DNA of 64,000 nucleotides from Nautilus pompilius (Eukaryota; Mollusca; Cephalopoda; Nautilida; Nautilidae). This document shows positions 24,420 to 36,719 of the stretch, in pieces (position 1 is the stretch's first letter; each line of letters starts with the position of its first letter). The notes below the pieces were generated by a model that saw nothing but the letters and a program-made list of their open reading frames with translations, made no database searches and was not told where the DNA came from. A program made the translations under genes and the position numbers. The DNA is taken from the NCBI GenBank assembly GCA_018389105.1, contig JACATO010000095.1, forward strand, positions 3,071,001 to 3,135,000, given 5' to 3'.

Positions 24420-25219
24420 ACCCACACCAGTAAAAAATATTTAGAAGTCTATTCTTTGTTAAATATTCAGTGTTTACTCATTCTCTTCTCTGAGGTAGGA
24501 TGAGGTGATATAAGTATCATAATTCGCACAAAAAGGAACTGCACATCCAACCCCTCAGTCTTGGCAACAACATGTAACATGATGTAACAGTGTTTCCAAG
24601 TCTGTGTTATGAGTGTTGTCTTTTTAGTGGAAACTAGCGTTTTTTAAAAATGTTAGTTGCAATCTTTTTTTTGGGTTTTGTTTTGGAAATTAATATAAAC
24701 TACTGTAGAGATTGGATTAAATACTACCTACTCATGTTTACTTGAAATAAAATTTAACAAATTACATATGTTCTGGTGCAGATTTCTACAGAAGTTGAAC
24801 AGGGTAACATTTTTTGAATGTTTTCTTAACAAATTTTTTAAAAAAACAGGACTAAAGTGTCCAACTAACAGTACACAACCCACACCCCAACAGCCACCAG
24901 GGTGGGTTAAAGTTGTTTGAAAAACCAAATGAATGCATTTTTCTGGTTAGAACTGGTAACACTGTGACTTAGTCACATTAAAATCAATGAATCCCATCAG
25001 GGGCAAGGTGTGGATCATGCACAAACATTGTATGAGATAGATGGGCTTTTGGTTCAGATGTGCACTTATGATATTATGTATATTATATACGTTTTTCCAT
25101 TTTTCTAGACACATTTAAAGATGAGATGGAATCAATTGGTAGGCCCTATTTTTCCCACCCCTGACTCAAAAGGTAAAGCCCAAATGAGAAGTAAGATAAA
25201 GCAGATGTCTTTGTTGTTT
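24420..25219. other. AT-rich sequence, nothing recognised
   Basis: The frame at 24728-24928 (-) has no splice sites or family motif. Confidence 0.5.
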
Positions 25220-25430
25220 TGTCATACATAAACATCTACCATAGAGGCAGACAACCCTAGTGAGACAGCATAGTGCAAAATTATGCTAGAAAGCATTGCC
25301 AGGAGGGACTCAGTACTTCTAACTTTGGCAGAGAATTCCTCATTCTTTATTTATGTGGAGGAAACCCATATCACTGGCTGGTGACAATGCCAAGTTGTGC
25401 CATCCAATAGGCTAACCACTATGCCATTTG
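25220..25430 (-). repeat. tRNA-headed SINE, family A
   Basis: The minus-strand head GGCATAGTGGTTAGCC is an excellent box A. The core has GGGTTTCCTCCACATAAATA, and the tail runs TCTCTGCCAAAGTTAGAAGT, then CTGGCA…TAGATG, parallel to the 55.3-55.6 kb copy. Box B is decayed. Confidence 0.75.
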
Positions 25431-25946
25431 CACATAAGGAAAATGAAATGTAAGATATATACATTAAACACATTAAAGATTTCTTTATTAGTTTTCTTCA
25501 CTGATATTTTCTTTTAAACTACAAATTTTATTTCCATATATATTGCTGTTATCCTTCTCTTGAGTATAATTGTTAAATTAAAAAAAAAATATCCACACCT
25601 TTTTAAGATACTTTTGTTTTTCAACAGTTGACTTTTATATTTTATCACATAAAAGAATTTCAATATCTCTTGTCACCATAACTCTTCACTACCAGATATC
25701 TGATGAATGTCTCAGTTGTATAAGAGACAATAAATCTAACATAATGGAGTAATGGCTGACATATATCATCACAAAGAAATGCTAGAACTTATAAAACACT
25801 ACCACCTGCAGAGTATTTTGTTTCTTGCCATTGTGTGGCATGCTGATAAAACAAATAAAAGATGGGAAGTCTGTAAATATTCCATAATAAAGCAAAATAC
25901 AGTAAGAAATCTGGACAAAATGTAACCTGTTTAAATACCCCCCCCC

Positions 25947-26260
25947 CTGGTGTCAGCCAGTGAGACTATCAGAGTTGCATGGCTGAAGGCTTGAGTTAAT
26001 GAACCCAACCTAGCATGGTCACTTCTCCCTCTTCACCAGCTAACTATGTGGGTTTTTTCCAGGTGCTCCAATTCCCCCCACATCTAAAAATGAATAGTAG
26101 TAGTCGTAGCATTTTCTGGGTATGAGGTAGAGATTCTGTTGGTAACTCTTGATTAGTTTGTACCTTGGTCACTGCTCAAGATTCCACCCAGGTAACTTGT
26201 GTAGCCACCAAGGCTAACCTCCCCCTTCTAACCATGAGATGATGTCCTTAGATCTTGAAA
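25947..26260 (+). repeat. tRNA-headed SINE, family A
   Basis: The plus-strand core reads GTGGGTTTTTTCCAGGTGCT, then CCAATTCCCCCCACATCTAA, then AAATGAATAG, the most complete version of the family core. The tRNA-like head is decayed, and the tail continues through GTAACTCTTGATTAG to GTGTAGCCACC. Confidence 0.72.
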
Positions 26261-28059
26261 GATAGGACAGGGTTCACAAAGACAAAATTCTCATTACATA
26301 TAGAAAAAAAAAAATCCTATCCATAAAAAATATTAAATATGCAATCCCATGATGCGATGTTTCTTGACTACTTTGGTCAGTCAGACCTCTTCTGGAATAA
26401 GCGAGTCAACTTAGAAGATCAAAAGAAATTGTGCATGGTGCTACTCATCCTAGTTAATCTTAGTTATGAAGAATTGGTTGCATAGTGAGTGTTCTTTTGT
26501 GATGACATGACTAAAGTTTATAAAAACATTTTCTGAGAAAGAAGACATCAGATTAGATTTTAAAATATGAATGATATATCCTTTACAATGAGAAGACAAA
26601 AGTATAAAATTTATAAGAAAAACTCATGATTAGATAGTATTATAGTAATCACTTATATCAGCCTGGAATGTTTTTTCCTTTCCAGGTAGTAGAATTAAAC
26701 AGTATACATGGTTTTCAAATTAGACTAGATGTACATCTAATCATTCAACTTGCTTTTTCACCTGTTTTACTTCTCAGGCAACATCAATTTTACTTGTATT
26801 TGTTTATTTACTTTTATTAAAACAAACACCATTAGTTCTGACTGTATTATTTAAATTGGTAACCAGACAGCATCTGACATTCAATTGCCTGCAACAAAGT
26901 GACACTTATCAGCTGGTGCACCAAATACTTATTTCAAAAAAAACACTGTAGTGGTATAAGGTGAATACAAAAGCCAGAAAGTCTATAAAATGAACTGACA
27001 ATAGCTGAATTATATCTCCATATCTCTCTTTGATAAAACTAACTAGTAAATAATGTCAAAAGATAACTTGCCAGAAACAAACACCTAATGGTATTTTAAA
27101 CTTAAGTAAAAACAAAGCAAACCAACATCATTAATAAAAACTACCAGTGAACAAAGGCATAAATAAATTGGTGAGTACTGTAAGTTTGTGTTTTGCAGTA
27201 GCATTTCTATTTTTTGATTGTATAAGTGTCCTGAGCCGGTCTTGGACTTGCTTTAGCCTAATGCAGCAGTGGAGAAAAAGCTATTAATACATCAAAGAGC
27301 TAGCAACCAACAGAGTACAGGTCCAAGACCAGCTGAACCAATTTGTGCAATCCATAAACTGAAACACCTACTGTAACTGTCCATCCATGCAGTATAATCT
27401 GTAGTGAAAGTAGAATGCAGCAAGTTATGAGGAAAAAATCCTGAAATTTCATTGACTTTTTATTCAATTTTGTCAAAGCAATAAGGAAGTTGATATAAGA
27501 ACAAAGATAATGATAATGTTAGAGAACTAAGTTCTGGTTTTATCTACTGCCATATTAGTATCAATTTAGCTATTTCAGGAATCTTTCACTGATACCATCA
27601 TCAGTATTTAGTCCTGAGAAGAATTGTTTCTATGTGCAATGTTTTATTTTGCAGTGGTTGTTTATATTTTGGATCTGTACATGTGGCCTAAACTGGTATC
27701 AAGCCTGGCCTGTTGGTTACTAAGTTTTTGGATGTTATTAATTTTATCAAAGTTTTACTCCGCTACACTAATGCCCCAAGGTACAGTATTAATCAAATTA
27801 TGACATCTTTGTGTTAAATCATATCTTTATCTATATCCTGTGAGTAAACAGAAAAAAAAAGTAATTTCATTCATTGAGCTATTTATATCATGCAGTTATT
27901 TAAATGTTTTATAAATTCTATATATAATATGGCAAATAACTTACAGCTTCCAGAAATTTACAGTAAGTACAAATAAACTGCAATAATATGATAATTGAGG
28001 ATTATGAATTTCTTAAAAGACACCCAAGCACATTCGTTTCTTTTTCCTTTAACTAACAA
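26261..28059. other. AT-rich intron-like sequence around a family B SINE
   Basis: Nothing beyond the SINE at 27235-27400 is recognised. Confidence 0.5.
27235..27400 (+). repeat. tRNA-derived SINE, family B
   Basis: TGCAGCAGTGG… AAGAGCTAGCAACCAACAG, then a box-B-like CAGGTCCAAGACCAGCTG, then AAACTGAAACACCTACTGTA aligns in order with 36525-36700. In this copy the start (CCGGTCTTGGACTTG) is also the inverse of the box-B region, so the front half could fold back. Confidence 0.6.
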
Positions 28060-28870
28060 ATTCTGTGACAAAACAACAAGACTCTAACAAAGACTCTGTT
28101 ATTAGAAGGCTGATCTGGCAATGACTTGTATTAAACTATGGCTTTCCTCAAACTCACCTGAAATAATCATTGTGCATCCATCTGTCTGTGTTAACTGCTT
28201 TTGTAGCCATCAATAATAGTTCACTAAACATGCTGCTGTCTGCACTCAGGTTATCACCATGATGCCATCAGACAATTGAGCATGGCCTAAAATTGCAGAG
28301 CCTTTTCATTTCTCGATTTTGTATTTTTGGGTCTGTCCAGCCATTACCTTTATTATTTAGAAAGATGAGTCCAGTTTTTTGTGCGCTTACTGAAGGAAAC
28401 ATGAAGAAGCTTGAGAGACCTTATATCAATTAGTGCAGCTGAGAGGAAAATCTGCCAAAATTCATTTTACTTTATCCATTAAACTTTATCTGGCCGGTGA
28501 TGAAGACAATTTGCAAATGCCACGATAGTTCAAAATTATAGCTCTGCCATCAAGTGCCTCATAACTGTGCTTCATAAAAGTCATTGCAGTGTACACGCCA
28601 AGTCAGAATGTAGGAGAAAGTAGCTTGTCTTTTGTTTACTCATCCCATTTCTTTCCAAACAAGTAAAGAACTCCAGGAAGTCAGTAGAAAGTCCAAAAGA
28701 AATAACAGCTCTGCATGATTTAATTCCTTCAGACATATGACTGATGTTAATTAAGAAAGAAGGCAATTATCAGAGCCTTGCTTCAGTCGCATCTGAGAGT
28801 CGATAGACAGTAACAAAAGTTAATAAGATGAAAGACAGTAAGGAGTTATTTTAGGTTTCTAGAGAAAGCA
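28060..28870. promoter_or_regulatory. Repeat-free complex island (candidate regulatory element or exon-bearing segment)
   Basis: Contains a palindromic octamer ATTTGCAAAT (28509-28518), a GTTAATTAA homeodomain site near 28746 and scattered CpGs (GGCCGG, CACGATAG, GTCGC). The possible minus-strand exon at 28158-28239 lies within it. Confidence 0.3.
28158..28239 (-). CDS. Possible minus-strand exon inside a complex, repeat-free segment
   Basis: A GCAG acceptor (28240-28243) and a perfect CAG|gtgagt donor bound 82 bases, phase 1 in and phase 2 out. The peptide starts DSSMFSELLLMATKAV and ends RWMHNDYF(R). It is stop-free and varied in composition. Against it, the polypyrimidine tract is poor, the phases do not join the PG-repeat exon directly, and the surrounding 800 bases look like regulatory DNA. 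No family is recognised. Confidence 0.25.
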
Positions 28871-30683
28871 AGACAAAATTCTTCGACATAGAATTAGAGT
28901 CAATTCATTAGTTTTCAAAATTAATCTATTCCACCATGAGTGTGTTGATCACACAAGTTTCTTTAAACATTTATAGAAAAGTAAAGATCAAACAAATATC
29001 AATCAGTGCTAACTAATTACTGCTGGTATTGAGAAAAACAACTGATGCAGAAGCTTTTATAACTTCTGCAGTTCTCATTGTGCATCATTTAGTATGTGAT
29101 GGACAATATTGTTGTACACCTGCTTGACAATAATGAAACACTTTGTGCATAATCAGGTTTTTTTTTTTTTGTTGTTGCTATAATCCACCATCCCAACTCC
29201 AAAAAGTGTGGAATTGCATGAAAAATTCAGAAGAATTCCATCAATTACTTGTATTGAAATTCTAGAGCTGACTTTAGTATCTAGTTGTTTTTTCCCTTTC
29301 ATTTGAACATTCGGTTGCCACCTACAATGTACACAGTAGTAAAGCTATGGCAGATTTTGTATTCCTATCAATAATAAAAATAAATCTTTCAGTCTTTACA
29401 CAAGAAGTGATAGCAACGACAACTTAATGGTCTTGTGCTGAGCAAAAAGGGTAAGTATTGAAAAACAAGTTATAAGACAACCAAAAAAAAAAGAAAAAGA
29501 AAAAACCCCTATCATCCAACAAATATCATTTCAGGGCTGAGTTGTCACAGACAACTAACATATTAACTTTAGAGAAATCCCATAACCAACAAGAAACCTA
29601 ATTGAGGTAAAAGGCTGAATTACGAAGATAAGTATGGTGACTTAAGAAAAAAACCAGTCAAAAACCAAATTCACCTACCCATCAAATCTGCCCTACTGTA
29701 CTCTACCTTCAAACTATAAAAGTGGTTGCTGATAGCTATGAGTAACACCAACCCATTTTCTAGAGCTATTCCCCTCCATAATAATTAAATATCATTAAAT
29801 CATACAGAAAAAGAATAGCAGTACAATTGAGAAGTTCCAGACTGACCCCATGCAATCAACCAGGTCTGTCATTGGCTGAGCTCTACCAGAAAGGGATGAG
29901 ATGGGATTCTGATTACTTGTCTATTTCTTGACATTTACCTTGTACTCAACCAGGCAAACCAAATTGAAACCAATGAACTAGAAACATTGACCATTTAAAG
30001 AAAAATGCTGAGGAAAAGAAAGTCTGTCTGTCCAAGCATAATGATGTACAGTCTGAAATCTAGGATCCAGAAAACAGTAGTGTTTTGGAAAGGACAAGTA
30101 TGTTAAAAATCAGACATATCTTTTGTTTAGAAAATAATAGAATTCTAATTGTATTATTCTGAAATATGAGCAGTCTGCAGTTATTCTTTGCAGTCATAAT
30201 CCAGTAATGGATAAATATTAACGAGCACAGAGTTTCAGTTGTTAGTAAACTAAGGGTTATGTTTATGTTAAGAACAAAAAATTTTTTGCAGGAACAGAAC
30301 TAACTAATGAACTTATATTATGTCAGTTTTTGCTTATCATCACCAACAGTATTCAGGAAGAATTAGATATCCAAAAAATCTGTTATTTAATTAGGCAGAT
30401 GCAATGTAGTCAGCTAAAGAATTGGTTAAAAAGAAGGAAAAAAAAGCCATTGCATAAGTCCAAGAGCAACTCAGGCTACTTGTACAAATAAAAAAGAAAA
30501 GAAAATATATAGAAATGCCCACTGCCAAGTAGTGTCATTGTACCACTCTTCCTTAGGCCTAAACTCTTATAATGGCAACAGGGAGATATCATTAAAACAT
30601 AGGTTCATTAGTTATTACAATTACTGCTAGTAAGATGATGGGGAATACCCAAATTAACCCACTACTTTGTCTATATTGAAATA
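28871..30683. other. AT-rich intron-like sequence, nothing recognised
   Basis: A GGGTAAGTATT donor-like site at 29449 follows stretches closed by stops in all plus-strand frames, so it is not an exon end. Confidence 0.5.
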
Positions 30684-31243
30684 CAGTCGACCCCCGCATA
30701 ATCGTGTTTCGGCATTCGCGGAATTTTCCTTAGAACCTAACTAATAATTGTTCGTGGAAACCCCCACATATTCGCGGAATCGCAAATATCTTCCACGATT
30801 TTTTATGGAAATATATATTTTTTCACGCTTTTTAATGCTAAATTATTAATAACGATATAATTTACTAATTTTGTAATATAAATACTAACGTAAATTCAGC
30901 AAAATATCGATATAAAATAAATGCTATTGGCTGGAGGTTTGAAAGTAGCCAATCCGAGAGCGTTATTCATTTCTCCTTGCTGCTGATTGGCTGCTGCCCA
31001 CGAGGTGCTGTCTCAGGCAGATGCAGCCCAGCATCATCCCAGTTTACCTGTGTAGCTATCTCGAGTGTTTCTCTCAGTGTTGTATTTTTAATTAAATTAT
31101 TATTATATATTTACTTATATTTTTTATTATATTTTACGTCATATTTTGACGTTTATAGGCATTTATAGGCATTTTTATGGACCACGTCCAATATTCGAGG
31201 GTGCTCTAGGAACGTAACCCCCGTGAATACCGGGGGACAACTG
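30684..31243 (+). mobile_element. Tigger/pogo-type non-autonomous DNA transposon, copy 2
   Basis: This copy has the same CAGTCGACCCCC and CAGTTGTCCCCC ends and a flanking TA on both sides (30682-30683, 31244-31245). It matches 8610-9228 over almost its whole length in the opposite orientation but is about 60 bases shorter; a few short internal blocks near both ends and in the centre are missing. No transposase is encoded. The short open frame across its centre, with a near-identical one in copy 1, is a by-product of the repeat and not a gene. Confidence 0.9.
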
Positions 31244-31245
31244 TA

Positions 31246-33349
31246 ATAAATATTATAATTATCATCTGATGTAAGAACTATGAAGTAAATCAATGTTATG
31301 TTTCTGTTAAGCTGTAAAACTTTTAATATGCTAGTTTATTTTTATTTAAAAAGTACTTCAGTATGTAAATAGAGTGCATTTAATCATCATTTGTGTCATT
31401 AAAAATGGCATAATGACAATGTTTAGTAATACCAACTAATAGGTTACTACTCTAAAAGAGTCAAATGAATAATAAAACAAAATTTAAAACATGCAGTTGA
31501 TTCATAGCATAAGTTCAATAATGATTTAATCATTCTGATATAATCTCACTTGTCTAATTTTAAAGGTAAACCTTGGATTCAGTTATTGTCGTTAAAGTGA
31601 CATAGCTATTTTTATACATTACAGCAGGTGCAGTCATCAATAGTAACTATAATATAATAATAAACAATAAAAGCAATTTTTAATTCACTAGCTTCAAATC
31701 ATTTGAAAGAAATTCAAGCAAAAAATTTTGTTTTATTTGTTTTGTACAGAAGACAAAAGAAAAATGAAAAATTTTGTGGGGGATGGGCACATTTTTGCAG
31801 GAATATGAAGGTGAGACAAAACTCGAAACTGCGTAAATGGTTTTCTGATGGCTGAGCTCAGCCTAGACAGGTGAAACAGGTAAAACAACAGAAAGTAGAA
31901 CAAAAGAGAGTTTGGGAAACTGGAGTAAAAGGAAAAAAAAACTGAACGTAACACTTTTTTCTCTACAAGTTTTTAGTCCAATGATTAGTATTAAACCAAA
32001 ACAACAACAATATATATATATGCTAAATAAAACTAAATTTTGTACTAGTGTTTGTATGATTTTCTACAGTTACCATGACCATTTTAGGTGCTGTATAAAA
32101 CTTTAATATTTTGTCAAACACAGGCTTGGGTCATGTGATGATTCTATTTATTGTTGCATGTGGCTCTTTGTCTCTGGGTTGGGTGTATCTGCAAAATTCA
32201 CAGTCAGATGATTCTGAATTTGCATTGAAACAGTCAAATCAAACATAAAATACATCACAACATCCATGAATTTCTTTTTTCACTTGCTATTTTGTATTTG
32301 AAATTTCACTATGTAATTGAAAATAATCAAATTAATATGATTTGGGATAACATCTGTGTTTCACAATGGGTATTTGCTTACAGAAAAATAATAGTTGAAT
32401 ATCATTGGATATAAATGCAGATAATCCTTCAGAATCTGACAATTAGAAAGTAGGACTGATAGAGACAAAAGTAAAACTAATGATAATTCAGAAAGTGACA
32501 AAGATCAGCAAATTGAGGCAAAACAGGTGAAGCCTGTAGCATCACTGTGAAGAGATCTAAGGCAGGCAGTATAGCAGGTTACATAAATGCTAAAGCGAGT
32601 CCTTGTGCTACCATATGACAGATGCAGTAAAAAATATTACCAAGCCAACTGTTTCTGTTTCAAAATTATTTTCAGACAAATTTTACAAGAAAAATTAAGT
32701 GTACCTGTATTGTATAGAAAAGTGGAAATTAGTCAGTCCTTTATCAATTTATATAAAAAACTTGGGTTAACCTGGTTAGAGATGTCTTTAATAACAAGGG
32801 CTTTTGCTATTGTACAGTAGTCCTTAGCCCACTTCCACTGCTGACAGTAAAATTGTGACTAAAATTATTGTAGATTGCTAGCAGATCCCATAAACAAATC
32901 TAAGAAAACCAAAGGTGTATCCTATGTAACAAAAATATGTCCATGGTAAAAAAGAGTAAAATTAATGGAATATTCCTATTTTTTCTTAAAGGATTTTTAA
33001 TAAAGATTACAAAAAAAGACATTTATTTGTGAAGTTGCAATGACTGGCAGCTGATGCCAAGAAGTTCAGAAAGATGGAATCCAATAGGTTATTTTGCCAA
33101 ATGAGTGACTTAAATATGCTGTGTCAAAGGTTACTTGAGTCATAATTAGGACATCTATATTTGCACTTAAACATTTGATAAAATTCACTGTTGGTTCAAA
33201 AGATAAGAATTATCTCTTGAAGGGAAGGGCAATTAAGGGGAAAATACTGAAATAGCAAAGTAGAGGAGCTGAGGGTGAAGGTCAGAAAGGGGTGAAAAAT
33301 GGGATGGAGGAAATGGTGGGTGCAGTGTGGATAATTGAATATGACACAG
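31246..33349. other. AT-rich intron-like sequence, nothing recognised
   Basis: Short frames only, without splice logic. Confidence 0.5.
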
Positions 33350-33680
33350 AAATCAAACCAGCCTGTATGAGTCGGGGCCAAACATGAGATCAGAAAGCAA
33401 ATGGCCGTTAAATTGAGGATCAATTTTCATAGTAATATCTCTGAAATTAATCTGGGAAACAGAGAAGAAAAGATTGACATATCCCTCTCTTCCAGCTTTG
33501 CTTCTTGTTGCCGCGGTCCAAGAAGATGTAGCACCGACCTTTGTGGTAACCAGCCTCCAACATGACCAAGCAGTCTCGTCTGCAATGGCTTCAATAAGAT
33601 GGTGATATATTGTTAATCGATAATGGCAGACCCAAAGTGATGGATGGCCATATTCCCTCAAATTTGTTCAGGGTTACCTG
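33350..33680. promoter_or_regulatory. CpG-bearing island overlapping a 102-codon minus-strand frame
   Basis: GTCGGGG, GGCCGTTAA, GCCGCGG, CACCGACC, GTCTCGTC and TTAATCGATAATGG stand out in CpG-poor DNA. The minus-strand frame 33353-33661 (…EAIADETAWSCWRLVTTKV…) is open across the whole island but lacks good splice sites and matches nothing I know. The TTAATCGATAA core suggests a homeodomain-bound regulatory element. Exon or regulatory DNA cannot be decided. Confidence 0.3.
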
Positions 33681-35439
33681 TTTTCAATGACACCTTTCTA
33701 TTAGATCAATGAATACTGACTAGACAAACACTGCACTAGGGAAAAAATTCTCCATCTAAGCTTGATCTTTTAAAACTACTCTGCATCTTAAAAAGGAACA
33801 TGAAGTCTTTCAGTAAGCAAACTTAATTTACTCAAATAGCTAAAAGCATTTATGGGGTAATAACTTAATTGAAATATTAGCTTGAACGAAATTTCAGTAA
33901 ATTGAAACTTAATATTTGTTCAAACATACAAAAACAACAGAGCTCTCCTGTCAAAAAAGGACTAGCTGTTCATATTGCAATATTTTTCATTTATTTCTGC
34001 GTAATAGTTATGGAATGCTAAGTGTTGTATAACATTTGTATAGATTCTGACATTCCCATTTAAAAACTTTTCAGTTAAAAAATAGCTAAAGACAAAATAC
34101 AGCTGTCTCCAAAGTATTGATACAAGAATATTTGATCAAACATTTTTTACATGCATTTGACAATTTGTGATTAGCAACTTCAGCAATGAAAATGAATCAT
34201 CATAAGTGGTGATATCTGTAAAAACATTTTAAAAGCCAAGAAATTCCTGATAAAAGATTTTTTTAAAAAAAAAAAAAAATTGCTTACAGATTAAAATAAA
34301 CCAAGATAACTTTCAGGACATAGGGTGAAATAAAATCATAAAATTTGCATGGCATTTATTCTCATTCCTACAAAGTTTATTAAGTGCTGAGATATAATAA
34401 ATAATAATTGGATTTCTCTTTGGAGACTTTTGTTCCTCTCATTGGTATTAGCTCATTAAGCATGAAAAAAAAAAATTAGTTGTAGTTCTTTGATTCTTTT
34501 CTTTCCTTACTCTGGTTTCATTTTGTAATAATAGCAAAAGTAATTGGCAATTTTATTGCATTTGCAAATCAAAAAGAACAGGCTGCAAGCATTTAACTTC
34601 ACTCTGAGAAATCAGAACCAATTCTGGAGGTGCTATATTGAGATCATTAAGATTATCTACAGAAGAAAATAAATTAACCTCCATACAAAAAAAGAAAACA
34701 TTGCAATAAATTTCATAAAAATTGTTAAAAAAGCAAAACACCAAAATAGAATCTTATTTAAAAAAAAAAAATTTGACTACTTCTAAAATACTAAGTCTAG
34801 GAACCAATTAATGCTTAATGTATACAAAATACCTACAAATTTTTAATGTATAAGTGAATCATTTTCTTGCCATAATAATTTGGTTGACTTGTTATTACAG
34901 CATGCTAATTTGTTGCCGAAAACAGCAAATAAAGACAAACAATAGAGTGAAAATCTTTATGGTAATACCTGGTCATGTCATCTTTTGTCTAAAAGGCATC
35001 TACCCTTTTTTGGCACTGTACCAGGTTCATCTGTATCCATGTGAGAGCTTTCTTTAATTCTATCAATTTGGCAGAACAAAAATCAGTTGCTCTCAGTTAA
35101 CCATTTACTGCTCTCAAAGTTGCTTGATCTGATTTACATCAGGACTTTAGATTATCCTGGGCAGAAGCTGAATGCAATGTTTCTCTTCAAGACTGGTTAC
35201 ACAAGAGATGTAGCATCATCCTTCTAAAGAATATAAGTACCAGATCTCAATATGCATTGTTTAAACAATGATTGATGTCACTTCAAAAAGCCAAAGTATT
35301 GAGCAGAATTGAGAAGGCTTCAGGAAACATCATTTCTGTCTTTCAAGCATACCAGATCTTTTTTTTTTCTTGTTTTTTTTGGGTGGCTTTTAGATCACAG
35401 AGAGTTCAACAGTGGAAAAGCTGAAAACTGAAGCAGCTA
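33681..35439. other. AT-rich intron-like sequence
   Basis: 35060-35340 is more complex than its surroundings and may belong to the relic that follows; otherwise nothing recognised. Confidence 0.45.
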
Positions 35440-35960
35440 TGTAGAAACTAGGCAGTCTTTGTACGAAGCTTGAATTTCTTATCGAAACACTTCACCCACT
35501 GCACAAAGCACAAAAAAATTAGAATCGTGTTATTCAGTAGACACAAAATTCTCAAATACAGTTGATGTCCATGTTGCCAGTCAGTGAGCAGGAAACATTG
35601 GAAGTGCTTTTCAAAGTTTTCGCAAAGATTTGTCACAGAAATGGGAAGCTACTGTCATTTGCAGCTTTTCACAGAAAATAGGCATTCTGGAAGGTAATTG
35701 TGCTGTTTGATCCATATTGAAAAAGTGTGGTTTCAGCTGATAAATTCACAGAATATGCTCGATTATTCCCTTCTTTGTGGCTCCTGGTAAAGAAAGAGCT
35801 AAACTGGAAAGCAAATTCCAGATGTACATGGTAATGCCTGCCCAAGTAAACCACATCATCACTCTTGAATTCTGGTAAATCCACTGCACCAACTTTCCAA
35901 CTTTGAGCTGTGCTGCTTCTCACATCCTCAGTGTCCCACCTGGTTTAGCTGATGGAGAGA
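35440..35960 (-). other. Unrecognised coding-like relic
   Basis: Two long minus-strand frames in succession (84 codons from 35923, then 62 codons from 35636) are separated by a stop and a frame change. The first reads …VDLPEFKSDDVVYLGRHYH… with a mixed composition unlike the low-complexity chance frames elsewhere. The pattern suggests a decayed transposase or processed gene, but no diagnostic motif was found. Confidence 0.3.
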
Positions 35961-36524
35961 GAGTCCTCTCAAAATTCGACTATATACAAGACTGGAGGAG
36001 TACATGATTGGAAAAGACGCTGTAAAAAATGCTGCTGTGGTAGGCACTCATTACACACAACTTTTGGAAATTATACTAGTTCATGTATTTTATATTATAT
36101 TAGACATTGTTTTTTTTATAAATTTCATACTAGCAGACTGTTTTTTTTTCCCATCTTTTGAATTTGTTTGTCAAAGTGCTAGTGTACTTTTTTGTCTACC
36201 AAAATAAACCCTGATATTTACCAAGAAAAAGGATCACTCATTTTATTGCACTAATTTTACCCTGGTTTTGTTGTTGTTGTTGTTGTAATAAACATAAATT
36301 ACTGAGAAAAATAAAAGAAAACAAAAACTGAAAACAAAGGGCCTTAACTATAACATAACCTTGGGTAAATGGAAACATTGCAAGATCCACATGTTTTTTT
36401 TGTTTTTGCATGGTGATAGTATCTGGTGGTTATTTGTATATCTGGATATGTCCAATATGTAAATTTAAACCAGAAACATTCATTTAAAGAATTGCTAAAT
36501 TATTATGGTAAGGCACTGTATATA

Positions 36525-36700
36525 CCATGCCTCAGTGGTGCAGCAGGTTAAGGTTTTAGTAAAATCACCACATCCAAAAAGCTAACAATCACAGGTTCCA
36601 GACCAGCTTGCACCACCTAGAGACACTGATATAATAAAATTGAAGCACACCTTAATCTAACAAATGTAAGGGTGCACACCCATAAGGGAGAAAAGAAAAT
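36525..36700 (+). repeat. tRNA-derived SINE, family B
   Basis: CCTCAGTGGTGCAGCAGGTT, then AAG (box A-like), AAAAAGCTAACAATCACAG, then GGTTCCAGACC (box B), then CAGCTTGCACCACCTAGAGA and AAATTGAAGCACACC. Its body lacks the pyrimidine-rich CTCC core of family A, so it is a separate SINE. Confidence 0.65.
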
Positions 36701-36719
36701 TTGCCCCTTTTATACCATT

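Noticed and set aside
29390-29460. Apparent plus-strand exon end at GGGTAAGTATT
   Set aside because: All three frames upstream of the donor are closed by nearby stops.
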